Shown here piece after piece: positions 23,643 to 32,329 of a DNA stretch of 32,538 bases. The notes beneath the pieces are model-generated. The model worked only from the letters and a program-made list of their open reading frames with translations, was not told where the DNA came from and made no database searches. A program made the translations under genes and the position numbers. Within the stretch, counting starts at the first letter, position 1; each line of letters begins with the position of its first letter. The stretch spans positions 1 through 32,538 of the forward strand of contig JAQXHW010000108.1 of assembly GCA_029007475.1 (NCBI GenBank), read 5' to 3'. Origin of the DNA: Oscillospiraceae bacterium. GTDB taxonomy: Bacteria; Bacillota; Clostridia; Oscillospirales; Acutalibacteraceae.

Positions 23643-25916
23643 ATGAGTACAGAACGTTCACTTACAGAGCTTAAGGAGATCGCCTCCCGAATTAAGGAGA
23701 TGCGTGAGATTATGGGCTGGACCGAGGAAGAGATGGCCGCAAAAACTCAGGTAACTCTCGAAAAGTACGCTCTTTACGAGAGCGCACAGCTTGATATGCC
23801 TTTTACATTTATCCACAAGTGTGCGTTGGCATTTGATATTGAACTTATTGATTTGCTCGAAGGTCACGGAGCAAGACTTACCTCCTACACCGTAACCCGT
23901 AAGGGAAAGGGTCAGGAGACCGCAAAAGAGGAAGGTATCAACATCCAGAACCTTGCTCCTCAGTTTAGAGATAAGATAGCCGAGCCATATTGGGTTCGTT
24001 ACGAGTATTCTCCCGAACAGCAGAACAAGCCCATTCAGCTTCAAAAACACGCAGGCCAGGAGTTTGACCTTGTCCTCAAGGGCAGTCTTAAGGTGCAGAT
24101 CGGCGAACACGTGGAGTATCTGCGCGAGGGCGACAGCATCTACTACAATTCCTCAACCCCCCACGGTATGATTGCAATCGGAGGCGAGGACTGTGTATTC
24201 GTAGCGGTTGTTCTTCCGGGAGAAGACACTCCCACCGAGAAAGTTAGTCAGAGCATCGCCAAGGCCCGTAAATCCGAGTCCTTAATCTGCGAGAAGTTCG
24301 TAAAACCTCGCGAGAACGAGAAAGGCGAGCTTCAAAGTATCGACTTTGAAAATACCGATACCTTTAACTTTGGTTTTGATATTGTTGATAAGATTGCCGA
24401 CGCGTATCCCGACAAGCTGGCAATGCTTCATATTGACAATAAGGACGTTGAAAGACGTTTTACCTTTAAGGATATTAAGCGTGCGTCCAATCAGTGTGCA
24501 AACTACTTTGCTTCCCTGGGAATTAAAAAGGGCGACAAGGTTATGCTTGTGCTGAAAAGACACTTCCCCTTCTGGTTCGCTATGGTAGCGCTTCATAAGC
24601 TGGGAGCGATTGCAATTCCCGCAACAAACCAGCTTAAGGACCACGATTTCGAGTACCGCTTCAATGCCGCTGAGGTTTCCGCAATACTCTGCACAGGTGA
24701 CGGCGATACCGCAGAAATCGCAAGCCGTGCCGCTGAAAAATGTCCCCAGGTTAAAACTAAGATTTTGGTTTCCGAGGACAGAACTCTTGAGGGCTGGCGC
24801 GATTTTTACAGCGAATATACCCGCTTCTCAGGTAAGTTTGAGAGGACTGAGGACAGCTCCTGCGGTGACGAAACCGCCCTCATGTTCTTTACCTCCGGCA
24901 CAACAGGCAATCCCAAAATGGCAGCCCATGCCCATACCTATGCCCTCGGTCACTTTGTAACCGCAAAATACTGGCACTGCTGTGAGCGTGACGGCTTACA
25001 CTTAACAATTTCCGACACAGGCTGGGGCAAATCCCTTTGGGGTAAGCTCTACGGTCAGTGGCTCTGCGAGGGAGCTGTCTTTGTCTATGACTTTGACCGC
25101 TTTGACGCGGCAAAGATTATGCCTATGTTTGCAAAGTACGGAATTACCACCTTCTGCGCACCTCCCACAATGCTCAGAATGCTCATTCGTGAGGACCTTT
25201 CTCACTACGATTTATCATCAATTCACCATCTGACAACAGCCGGTGAAGCGCTCAACCCCGAGGTATTCAATCAGTTCAAAGCCGCAACGGGACTTGAGAT
25301 TATGGAGGGCTTCGGTCAGACCGAAACAACCCTTGCTATCGGTAACCTCTACGGCACGGTTCCCAAAATCGGCTCAATGGGCAAGGCTTCTCCCCAGTTT
25401 GACATTGACATTGTTGACCCCGACGGAAATTCCGTTGCAAATGCTGAGGTTGGCGAAATTGTTATCCGTACCGACAGAGGAAAGCCCTGCGGACTGTTTA
25501 ATGAATATTACCGCGATGATGAGAAAACCCGTGACGCATGGCACGATGGAATGTACCACACCGGCGACACCGCATGGCGTGATGAGGACGGCTATTTCTG
25601 GTATGTTTCACGTATTGACGACGTTATTAAGTCGTCGGGCTACCGTATCGGACCCTTCGAGATTGAAAGCGTTATCATGGAGCTTCCCTACGTTTTGGAG
25701 TGCGGCGTTTCCGCTGTGCCCGATGAGGTTAGAGGTCAGGTAGTTAAAGCAAGCATCGTGCTTACTAAGGGTACAGAGGGTACCGAGGAGCTTAAAAAGG
25801 AAATTCAAAACTACGTAAAGAGCCATACAGCTCCCTACAAATACCCCAGAGTTGTTGTTTTCCGTGATGAACTCCCTAAGACAATCAGCGGAAAAATTCA
25901 GAGGAACAAGCTGTAA
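23643..25916 (+). CDS. HTH-cupin-acyl-CoA synthetase fusion (AMP-forming, MACS-like)
   Basis: A 757-residue protein with three parts. Residues about 12-72 form an XRE-type helix-turn-helix (IKEMREIMGWTEEEMAAKTQ). Residues about 133-192 form a cupin_2 domain (HAGQEFDLVLKGSLKVQIGE, then REGDSIYYNSSTPH). Residues about 218-757 form an AMP-forming acyl-CoA synthetase. The last has the nucleotide loop FFTSGTTGNPK near 414-424, GFGQTET, YHTGDTAWRDEDGYFWYVSR and the catalytic Lys751 in KTISGKIQRNKL. The opening FNFGFDIVDKIADAYPDKLAM is like medium-chain and branched acyl-CoA synthetases (quoted from residue 241). ATG at 23643 follows AAAGGAGC by seven bases. It is transcribed alone between a T-box and a terminator. 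The substrate is not certain; 2-methylbutyrate or another branched acid would suit the T-box (inference). Confidence 0.9.
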   Translation: MSTERSLTELKEIASRIKEMREIMGWTEEEMAAKTQVTLEKYALYESAQLDMPFTFIHKCALAFDIELIDLLEGHGARLTSYTVTRKGKGQETAKEEGINIQNLAPQFRDKIAEPYWVRYEYSPEQQNKPIQLQKHAGQEFDLVLKGSLKVQIGEHVEYLREGDSIYYNSSTPHGMIAIGGEDCVFVAVVLPGEDTPTEKVSQSIAKARKSESLICEKFVKPRENEKGELQSIDFENTDTFNFGFDIVDKIADAYPDKLAMLHIDNKDVERRFTFKDIKRASNQCANYFASLGIKKGDKVMLVLKRHFPFWFAMVALHKLGAIAIPATNQLKDHDFEYRFNAAEVSAILCTGDGDTAEIASRAAEKCPQVKTKILVSEDRTLEGWRDFYSEYTRFSGKFERTEDSSCGDETALMFFTSGTTGNPKMAAHAHTYALGHFVTAKYWHCCERDGLHLTISDTGWGKSLWGKLYGQWLCEGAVFVYDFDRFDAAKIMPMFAKYGITTFCAPPTMLRMLIREDLSHYDLSSIHHLTTAGEALNPEVFNQFKAATGLEIMEGFGQTETTLAIGNLYGTVPKIGSMGKASPQFDIDIVDPDGNSVANAEVGEIVIRTDRGKPCGLFNEYYRDDEKTRDAWHDGMYHTGDTAWRDEDGYFWYVSRIDDVIKSSGYRIGPFEIESVIMELPYVLECGVSAVPDEVRGQVVKASIVLTKGTEGTEELKKEIQNYVKSHTAPYKYPRVVVFRDELPKTISGKIQRNKL

Positions 25917-26009
25917 TAGAGCAGAGAAGCGAGCTTTTGAAAATGTATAATGCTTTCTCATACAGCGGTTTTTCCTTTGAATGATAAGTACAGATATACC
26001 CATAAAAAT

Positions 26010-26045
26010 ATGCCTCTTGCTTTTTGGCAAGGGGCATTTCTCTTG
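26010..26045 (+). terminator. Terminator after the acyl-CoA synthetase gene
   Basis: ATGCCTCTTGC (26010-26020) and GCAAGGGGCAT (26027-26037) form an 11-bp stem with one G-U pair, followed by TTTCTCTTGCTT. It isolates the T-box unit from metG. Confidence 0.8.
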
Positions 26046-26055
26046 CTTATTTATA

Positions 26056-26083
26056 TTGATTTTTCCTGCGGTTGTGATATAAT
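26056..26083 (+). promoter_or_regulatory. metG: Promoter of metG
   Basis: TTGATT (26056-26061), a 16-base spacer and TATAAT (26078-26083) preceded by TGA form an extended -10 promoter 43 bases before the metG ATG. No T-box lies between this promoter and metG, so the upstream T-box is not a metG leader. Confidence 0.85.
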
Positions 26084-26126
26084 CTAAATATCTGTATGTG
26101 TTTACAAAACCCAAGGAGTGAAATAT

Positions 26127-28091
26127 ATGAACAAGAAACCCTATTACATCACCACCGCCATTGCTTACACCTCCCGTAAGCCTCATATCGGCAACAGCTA
26201 CGAGATTGTTCTCACCGACGCTATTGCGAGATATAAGCGCATGCGCGGCTATGATGTTTTCTTTCAGACAGGAACCGATGAGCACGGTCAGAAAATAGAG
26301 AAATACGCCGAGAGCGAGGGCGTTACCCCTAAGGAGTACGTTGATAAGGTCTGCGGTGAAATCAAGGATATCTGCGACGCTCTTCACATCTCCTACGATA
26401 AATTTATCCGTACAACAGATGCCGACCACGAGGCAGTTGTGCAGAAGATTTTTAAGAAGCTCTACGACCAGGGCGATATCTACAAGAGCACCTATGAGGG
26501 AATGTACTGTACTCCCTGCGAGAGCTTTTTGACCGAGAGCCAGCTTGTTGACGGCAAGTGTCCCGACTGCGGTACTCCCGTACAGAAAACTCAGGAGGAA
26601 GCCTATTTCCTCAGACTTTCAAAATATCAGAAACAGCTTGAGAATTATATCGAGCAAAATCCCGACTTTATCTACCCCGAAAGCCGCAAAAAGGAAATGC
26701 TCAACAACTTCATTAAACCCGGACTTCAGGATTTATGCGTTTCCCGTTCGAGCTTTAAGTGGGGCGTGCCTGTAAGCTTTGACGATAAGCATGTTATCTA
26801 TGTTTGGATTGACGCGCTTTCAAACTATATCACCGGTTTAGGCTACGACCCCGACGGCAACCACGGCGAGCTTTACAAGAAGTATTGGCCTGCGGACGCT
26901 CATATTATCGGCAAGGACATTGTACGCTTCCATACTATCTATTGGCCTATTATCCTCATGGCTCTGGGCGAGCCTTTGCCCAAGCAGGTTTACGGCCACC
27001 CCTGGCTTCTTTTCGGCGAGGATAAGATGAGCAAGAGCAAGGGCAACGTAATCTATGCCGACGACCTGATTAAGCTCTTCGGTGTTGACGCGGTCAGATA
27101 CTATCTGCTCTCAGAGATGCCCTTTGCCAACGACGGCTCAATTACCTTTGAAGCTATGATTGAGCGGTTTAACTCCGACCTTGCAAATACCTTAGGCAAT
27201 CTCGTTAACCGTACAATCGCCATGAATAATAAGTATTTCGGCGGCATTGTGCAGAGTCCTACGGCTAAGACCGATTTAGATAAGGAACTGGAAGCCTTCT
27301 GCTTTGAGACTATGGCTAAGGTTGAGAAGAATATTGACACCTTCCACATGAGCGACTGCTTAGAAGCCGTAATTAACCTTGCAAAGCGCTGCAATAAGTA
27401 TATCGACGAAACTACTCCCTGGGCACTTGCAAAAAACGAGGAGGATAAGGAGAGATTAGGTACAGTTCTTTATAACCTCTTAGAGTCTATCCGATTTATT
27501 GCGGTGCTTCTCACTCCCTTTATGCCCGATACCGCCAAGGCAATTTTCGCTCAGATGAACTGTGATATAGATACCTACGAGAGCCTTGACAGCTTCGGAA
27601 AGCTCAAAGCCGGCACAAAGCTCTCAGAGGCAACTCCTCTCTTTGTAAGAGTTGATGCCGAGAAGATGTTTGCAGAAATCGAAGCCGCACGCATGGAAGC
27701 TCAGAAAACCTCAAAGTCAATGGAGGAGGTAAACGAGGAAACCGAGAAAAAGCCTCTCTATGAGGGAATCGCTCAAATTGGCATAGAGGACTTCGGCAAG
27801 GTGGATTTGAGAGTTGCTCAAATCGTTGAATGCGAGCCTGTTAAAAAGGCCAAAAAGCTCTTAAAGCTCACCCTCAATGACGGCGAAAAGGAGCGCACCG
27901 TTGCAAGCGGTATTGCCCAGTATTATAAGCCTGAGGAGCTAAAAGGTCACAAGGTTATTCTGGTTCAGAACCTGAAGCCTGCAACCCTATGCGGAGTTGA
28001 AAGCAACGGCATGATTCTTGCCGCCGACACAAACGGTACCGTTAAGGTTATCTTTGTAGACGGTATGGATAACGGCGCAAAGGTACGCTGA
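26127..28091 (+). CDS. metG: Methionyl-tRNA synthetase
   Basis: This enzyme charges tRNA-Met, including the initiator. The 654-residue protein has the HIGH-type motif KPHIGNSY (residues 18-25), a four-Cys zinc knuckle (Cys128, Cys131, Cys145, Cys148) and KMSKS at 300-304. The helical anticodon domain follows, then a C-terminal tRNA-binding (EMAP-like) domain from about 545 (IGIEDFGKVDLRVAQIVE). ATG at 26127 has AAGGAG eight bases upstream; an in-frame GTG at 26118 overlaps that site. The start MNKKPYYITTAIAYT is typical. tatD follows six bases downstream, so the two are co-transcribed, a common pairing. Confidence 0.97.
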   Translation: MNKKPYYITTAIAYTSRKPHIGNSYEIVLTDAIARYKRMRGYDVFFQTGTDEHGQKIEKYAESEGVTPKEYVDKVCGEIKDICDALHISYDKFIRTTDADHEAVVQKIFKKLYDQGDIYKSTYEGMYCTPCESFLTESQLVDGKCPDCGTPVQKTQEEAYFLRLSKYQKQLENYIEQNPDFIYPESRKKEMLNNFIKPGLQDLCVSRSSFKWGVPVSFDDKHVIYVWIDALSNYITGLGYDPDGNHGELYKKYWPADAHIIGKDIVRFHTIYWPIILMALGEPLPKQVYGHPWLLFGEDKMSKSKGNVIYADDLIKLFGVDAVRYYLLSEMPFANDGSITFEAMIERFNSDLANTLGNLVNRTIAMNNKYFGGIVQSPTAKTDLDKELEAFCFETMAKVEKNIDTFHMSDCLEAVINLAKRCNKYIDETTPWALAKNEEDKERLGTVLYNLLESIRFIAVLLTPFMPDTAKAIFAQMNCDIDTYESLDSFGKLKAGTKLSEATPLFVRVDAEKMFAEIEAARMEAQKTSKSMEEVNEETEKKPLYEGIAQIGIEDFGKVDLRVAQIVECEPVKKAKKLLKLTLNDGEKERTVASGIAQYYKPEELKGHKVILVQNLKPATLCGVESNGMILAADTNGTVKVIFVDGMDNGAKVR

Positions 28092-28096
28092 GGGAT

Positions 28097-28867
28097 ATGG
28101 GATTTACCAACATTTTCGATGCTCACGCCCACTACGACGATGAAAAGTTTTCCGAGGACAGAGAAACACTTTTAAGCGAGCTTCCCTCAAAGGGCGTCGT
28201 GGGCGTGGTAAATGCAGCCGTTGATATCGTTTCCGCTGAAACCGCCCTGTCCTATGGGGAAAGGTATCCGTTTATGTATGCCGCAGTGGGAGTTCACCCC
28301 GAAAACCTTGAGGGCTTACAGGAGGATTATCTTGATAGGCTGGCGAAACTTTATGAGCGCGAAAAGGCGGTTGCCATAGGCGAGATAGGTCTTGACTATT
28401 ACTGGGATATCGAAAGAGAGCCTCAGCAGAGAGTTTTCGGAGAACAGCTTTCCTTAGTGAACGACCTGAACGCACCCGTGGTGATTCACGACCGAGACGC
28501 CCACGGAGATACTCTGGCGTTTCTCAAAAAATACAGACCGAAAAAAGCGCTTCTCCATTGTTTTTCAGGCTCGGCAGAGCTTATGCGGGAGCTTATGCGT
28601 CTTGACTGTTACATCTCCCTGGGAGGTACCGTAACCTTCAAAAACGCAAGACACTCGGTAGAGGTTGCAAGGGAAGTACCGATAGATAAATTACTTCTCG
28701 AAACCGACGCGCCCTACCTTACTCCGGTACCCTTTAGGGGCAAGAGAAACGACAGCTCTCTCATTCTCTATACCGCAACTAAAATTGCGCAGATAAGAGG
28801 AATGTCAGTTCAGGAGGTTCTCGACAAAACCGCCGAGAACGCAAAATACTTTTACGGTATAAAATAA
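28097..28867 (+). CDS. tatD: TatD-family metal-dependent hydrolase/DNase
   Basis: A TIM-barrel hydrolase with 3'-5' exonuclease activity in studied members. The 256-residue protein has the metal ligands expected: His10 and His12 (DAHAHYD), Glu96 (AIGEIGLDYYW), His131 (VIHDRDAHGD), His154 (LLHCFSGS) and Asp204 (ETDAPYLTP). The ribosome binding site is close to the start (GAGGG, two bases from the ATG), which suggests coupling to metG translation. A long hairpin terminator follows. Confidence 0.95.
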   Translation: MGFTNIFDAHAHYDDEKFSEDRETLLSELPSKGVVGVVNAAVDIVSAETALSYGERYPFMYAAVGVHPENLEGLQEDYLDRLAKLYEREKAVAIGEIGLDYYWDIEREPQQRVFGEQLSLVNDLNAPVVIHDRDAHGDTLAFLKKYRPKKALLHCFSGSAELMRELMRLDCYISLGGTVTFKNARHSVEVAREVPIDKLLLETDAPYLTPVPFRGKRNDSSLILYTATKIAQIRGMSVQEVLDKTAENAKYFYGIK

Positions 28868-28871
28868 GAAA

Positions 28872-28915
28872 ACGCAGGTGTGATTTTTTCAAAATCGCAC
28901 CTGCGTAGTTTTTTG
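28872..28915. terminator. Long bidirectional terminator between tatD and murF
   Basis: ACGCAGGTGTGATTTT (28872-28887) and AAAATCGCACCTGCGT (28891-28906) form a 16-bp stem with one G-U pair and a three-base loop, with TTTTTT just after it on the plus strand and a T-run on the minus strand. Confidence 0.9.
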
Positions 28916-28942
28916 CTGTTTTGTATGAGATAAATAATATTA

Positions 28943-30301
28943 CTACATTTCCTTGAGATAGGCGACGATATCCTCAAATCTCATGGAGTGGCTGGCTTTT
29001 ACCAAAACAGTATCGCCGATAGTCAGCATATCGTAGAATTCAAGCTTGGCTTCCTCAACGGTCTTAAACCATTCCGCGTCAATATGAGGTCTTGCCTCCT
29101 TGTAGATTTCAAGGGCAAGGTCGCCGATACAGATAATAAGATCCAGTTTCTTTTCTGCGGCGAATTTGCCAATATCTGCATGAAGCTCAAGCTCTTTTTC
29201 GCCTAACTCCTTCATATCGCCTACAATGGCGACTCTCCTGCCTTCAAAGCCTGCGAGAGTATCCATAGAAGCTCTCATGGAAACAGGGTTTGCGTTGTAG
29301 CAGTCGTCAATAATTGTGAGCTTGTCGGTCTTAATAACGTTTGCACGGCTGCCTACTGTCTTGTAGTTTGCAATTCCTCTTGCGATTTCCTCGTCGGTAA
29401 GTCCGAACTGCTTTCCTACGGCTGCGGCGGCAAGGGCGTTTGTTACCATGTGCTTGCCTAAAGCGTAAACTGTGGCTCTAAACTCGCCTTCTGAGCAGCA
29501 TACGGTGAAAGAGGTTTCGTCTACGTTGTTGCTTACGATATCCTTAGCGGTAAAGTCACAGCCCTCTGAAAGTCCGAAGAATACAGGCTTTTTGCCATGT
29601 ACTTCCTTTATTTCTCTGAGCTTTTCGTCGTCGCCTGAGAGAACGGCTGTGCCACCCTCGTTCATGTAGTTGAACATCTCGGTTTTTGCGCGTTTAACTC
29701 CGTCTAAGTCGATGAGCTTCTCAAGGTGACAGGAGCCTATATTTGTAATAACGCACACGTCGGGACGCGACATGGAAGCCAGCACCGACATCTCGCCGAA
29801 ATCGGAAATGCCCATTTCAACAACAGCGGCTTCGTGGCTGTCCTCAAGGGTAAAGAGGGTAATGGGCACACCCAAGTCGTTGTTGAAGTTACCCTCTGTT
29901 TTCATGGTGGAAAACCTCTCTGAAAGCACAGAGGAAATCATTTCCTTAGTGGTGGTTTTTCCCACGGAGCCTGAGATTCCGACAAAGGGAATGGTAAACT
30001 TTCTCCTGTATGCGGCGGCGATTTTGATAAGAGCCGCCTTCGTGTCCTCTACTAAGATATGAGATGAATTATCCTTGGGAGTTTTCTCACAGATTGAGCA
30101 GAGCGCACCCATTTCCATGCACTGAGAAATGAAGTTGTGACCGTCTACTCGCTCACCCTCTATGGCGGCGAATACGCAGTCCTTTTTTATCTTTCTGCTG
30201 TCGGTGGTAATGTGGGTAACCTCTTTATCCAAAATCTCGTTTTCCCCGAAGAATTTACCCGAGCAGGCAGTCAGTATTTCGTTTACGGTAAAGCTTTTCA
30301 T
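28943..30301 (-). CDS. murF: MurF, UDP-MurNAc-tripeptide:D-Ala-D-Ala ligase
   Basis: MurF adds D-Ala-D-Ala to the UDP-MurNAc-tripeptide in the cytoplasm. The 452-residue protein has the N-terminal substrate domain (ITTDSRKIKKDCVFAAIEGE), the P-loop GISGSVGKTTTKEM, KTEGNFNNDLGVPITL, VITNIGSCHLEKL and the C-terminal domain with IDDCYNANPVSMRAS. The start ATG at 30301 follows GAGGTGATTTT. It lies 22 bases after ddl, which makes the D-Ala-D-Ala it consumes, so the two are one functional unit. The gene ends close to a shared terminator with tatD. Confidence 0.96.
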   Translation of the reverse strand: MKSFTVNEILTACSGKFFGENEILDKEVTHITTDSRKIKKDCVFAAIEGERVDGHNFISQCMEMGALCSICEKTPKDNSSHILVEDTKAALIKIAAAYRRKFTIPFVGISGSVGKTTTKEMISSVLSERFSTMKTEGNFNNDLGVPITLFTLEDSHEAAVVEMGISDFGEMSVLASMSRPDVCVITNIGSCHLEKLIDLDGVKRAKTEMFNYMNEGGTAVLSGDDEKLREIKEVHGKKPVFFGLSEGCDFTAKDIVSNNVDETSFTVCCSEGEFRATVYALGKHMVTNALAAAAVGKQFGLTDEEIARGIANYKTVGSRANVIKTDKLTIIDDCYNANPVSMRASMDTLAGFEGRRVAIVGDMKELGEKELELHADIGKFAAEKKLDLIICIGDLALEIYKEARPHIDAEWFKTVEEAKLEFYDMLTIGDTVLVKASHSMRFEDIVAYLKEM

Positions 30302-30323
30302 AAAATCACCTCAAGGCTGATTT

Positions 30324-31385
30324 TTATCTTACGGTTAATGCGTACTTTTTAAGGGAAAGCTCTACGATTAAATCGCAGAGGTCGGGGTAGTCGATGCCTA
30401 CTGCCTTTGCTTCCTGAGGGAGCAGACTGAGGGGCGTCATACCGGGGAGGTTGTTTGCTTCAATGCAGTAGAATTTCTTATCCTCGGTTAAGATAAAGTC
30501 AATTCTTGAGTATGCCTCAAGACCTAAAGCGGCAAAGGCTTTCTCTGCTTCAAGCTGGATGGCTTTCGTAGTCTCCTCGTCAATAACAGCAGGGCAGATA
30601 TCCTCAGCGGCGCCGCTCTGATACTTGTTCTTGTAGTCGTAAAAGCCCTCTTTCGGGATAATCTCGATAATGGGCAGAGCTTTTCCGTCAAGAAGTCCTA
30701 CGGAGAGCTCACGTCCCTTAATGTATTCCTCAACAATGACTTCCTCGTCATATTTGAAAGCAAATCTGAGAGCCTCGTCATAGTCTTTTTTGCTCTCTAC
30801 AATGGAAACACCTACGCTTGAGCCGCCGGAGCAAGGCTTGACAACGCAGGGGAAGTTTTCCCATTCTGCACAGCGCCCGCTGTTAAAATCGGCTCGGTCG
30901 TAAAGCTTGCCCATGGGAGTGGAAACTCCGCTCTGCAGGAAAATTGACTTGGCAAAGCCCTTGTGCATGGCTACTGCGCTTGCAAGATAGCCTGCGCCTG
31001 TGTACCTGATTCCCATAAGGTCGAAGGCTGCCTGGAGCTGGCCGTTTTCGCCCTCGCCTCCGTGAAGCGCAAAAAAGGTGATATCGGCAGCCGCGCAGAT
31101 ATCCAAAACGTGCTCGCCGATAAAGCGGTTCGATTTATCGCGCCTTTGAGCCTTAATAGCTTCGATGTCGGGAACATCGGTGGAAATTGATGTGTCGGGT
31201 GTAAATTCGTAGCCCTCGTCATAGAGAGCGTCAATATCGCAGATATCCTCCTCATAGCCCATGAATACGTCAATGAGAACAACCTTGTGTCCCTTTGAGC
31301 GCAGAGCCTGAGAAATCTTTTTGCCGGAGGAAATGGCAACATCTCTCTCGGTCGAGAGTCCTCCTGATAAAACCGCAATTTTCAT
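30324..31385 (-). CDS. ddl: D-alanine--D-alanine ligase
   Basis: This ATP-grasp ligase makes D-Ala-D-Ala for MurF. The 353-residue protein starts MKIAVLSGGLSTERDVAISSG and has ALHGGEGENGQLQAAFDLMG, VVKPCSGGSSVGVS, the omega-loop FYDYKNKY and YCIEANNLPGMTPLSLLPQEA. The Tyr in the omega loop is typical of D-Ala-D-Ala enzymes, not of D-lactate or D-serine ligases (recalled rule, by eye). I chose ATG at 31385, after GGAGG; two extra codons upstream (from a TTG) are unlikely. It probably belongs to an operon with the two genes upstream and murF downstream. Confidence 0.95.
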   Translation of the reverse strand: MKIAVLSGGLSTERDVAISSGKKISQALRSKGHKVVLIDVFMGYEEDICDIDALYDEGYEFTPDTSISTDVPDIEAIKAQRRDKSNRFIGEHVLDICAAADITFFALHGGEGENGQLQAAFDLMGIRYTGAGYLASAVAMHKGFAKSIFLQSGVSTPMGKLYDRADFNSGRCAEWENFPCVVKPCSGGSSVGVSIVESKKDYDEALRFAFKYDEEVIVEEYIKGRELSVGLLDGKALPIIEIIPKEGFYDYKNKYQSGAAEDICPAVIDEETTKAIQLEAEKAFAALGLEAYSRIDFILTEDKKFYCIEANNLPGMTPLSLLPQEAKAVGIDYPDLCDLIVELSLKKYALTVR

Positions 31386-31459
31386 ATACAAACCTCCAAG
31401 TAGGGCGGATTCTTAAGGATTAACCTTTGTAAAAAGACTTAGGAAAGGAGTCGCCTCGG

Positions 31460-31876
31460 TTATTCACCGATTATCTTTATCAGTACGTGCTTATTTCTTT
31501 TGCCGTCAAGCTCGTAGTAGAAAATCTGTTCCCATGTGCCGAAGTCAAGCCTGCCCTCGGTAATGGCACAGACAACCTCTCGCCCCATAATTGTTCTTTT
31601 CAGGTGAGCGTCGGCATTGTCCTCAAAGCCGTTGTGGTCATACTGAGAATAGGGCTTTTCGGGAGCGAGCTTTTCGAGCCATTTCTCATAGTCGCGGTGA
31701 AGCCCGCTTTCGTCGTCATTAATGAAAACGGAGGCTGTGATGTTCATAGCGTTTACCAGAACAAGTCCTTCCCTTACGCCGCTCTCGTCGATAGCCTTTT
31801 GCACGTCGCGGGTAATATTGACTAAGCCGCGGCGGGAGGGCAGATTAAACCAAAGCTCTTTTCTAAAACTTTTCAT
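31460..31876 (-). CDS. yjbQ: YjbQ/UPF0047 family protein
   Basis: A 138-residue member of the YjbQ family, annotated in many genomes as secondary thiamine-phosphate synthase because some members can complement thiamine defects; the true role is not settled. Conserved features are the N-terminal ITRDVQKAIDESGVREGLVL, HNGFEDNADAHLKRTIMG and the C-terminal GRLDFGTWEQIFYYELDG. The ATG at 31876 follows GAGGTTTTAAT. It begins 13 bases after the MIF-like gene on the same strand, and ddl begins 74 bases after its stop, with no clear terminator between them. Confidence 0.9.
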   Translation of the reverse strand: MKSFRKELWFNLPSRRGLVNITRDVQKAIDESGVREGLVLVNAMNITASVFINDDESGLHRDYEKWLEKLAPEKPYSQYDHNGFEDNADAHLKRTIMGREVVCAITEGRLDFGTWEQIFYYELDGKRNKHVLIKIIGE

Positions 31877-31889
31877 ATTAAAACCTCAG

Positions 31890-32231
31890 TTAAAACATAT
31901 AGCCGTTATGACCCCAGTTTTCGGTTTCCTCATATTTTACGTATATTCTGTCACCGGGAATCGAAAGAATGTCCTCTACACAGCTGCAGAGAGCCTCGGT
32001 GAGCTTTTCATAGGAAGCTCTGGGGGCGCTGTGGAGAATGCTTACATCAATAAAAGCCGAGGGCTTTTTGTTGTCGCCTGAAAACCAAAGACGGCAGTTG
32101 TCCTCGAAATTTAACATAAGGTAAGCCTCGGGCTTGCCGATAAGACCCATAGCCTTGCCGAAAGCGGCTTTAAGCTGAGCTTCTTTTTCGGCTGTAATCT
32201 CGATAGAAACTTTTGTATTGATAAAAGGCAT
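31890..32231 (-). CDS. MIF-like tautomerase superfamily protein
   Basis: A 113-residue protein of the macrophage migration inhibitory factor/phenylpyruvate tautomerase family. After Met removal the N-terminus would be Pro-Phe-Ile-Asn-Thr, giving the catalytic Pro1 that the family uses as a general base. The region FSGDNKKPSAFIDVSILHSA and the end GDRIYVKYEETENWGHNGYMF align with MIF, including the Trp-Gly-x-Asn-Gly segment. I chose the ATG at 32231 because GGAGGA lies six bases upstream and because any longer N-terminus would bury Pro1. It is the first gene of the leftward unit with yjbQ, ddl and murF. Substrate and role in the bacterium are unknown. Confidence 0.88.
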   Translation of the reverse strand: MPFINTKVSIEITAEKEAQLKAAFGKAMGLIGKPEAYLMLNFEDNCRLWFSGDNKKPSAFIDVSILHSAPRASYEKLTEALCSCVEDILSIPGDRIYVKYEETENWGHNGYMF

Positions 32232-32261
32232 ACATATTCCTCCATTATACATATTTAGAAT

Positions 32262-32290
32262 ATTATATCATTATGTACTCCGGTTTGCAA
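32262..32290 (-). promoter_or_regulatory. Promoter of the MIF-like/yjbQ/ddl/murF unit
   Basis: On the minus strand TTGCAA (32290-32285), a 17-base spacer and a perfect TATAAT (32267-32262) preceded by TGA. It lies 31 bases before the MIF-like ATG. No other good promoter was seen before ddl, so it may serve all four genes. Confidence 0.78.
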
Positions 32291-32329
32291 GAAAAAGGGG
32301 GATAATATTAAGGCAAGCATGGAAATTAA

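Noticed and set aside
23658..24110. A 150-residue minus-strand reading frame inside the synthetase gene
   Set aside because: It is a shadow of the HTH-cupin coding region, with no ribosome binding site and no recognisable protein.
25608..26429. A 273-residue minus-strand reading frame
   Set aside because: It runs antisense through the end of the acyl-CoA synthetase, a terminator, a promoter and the start of metG, all of which are well supported on the plus strand; its protein resembles nothing.
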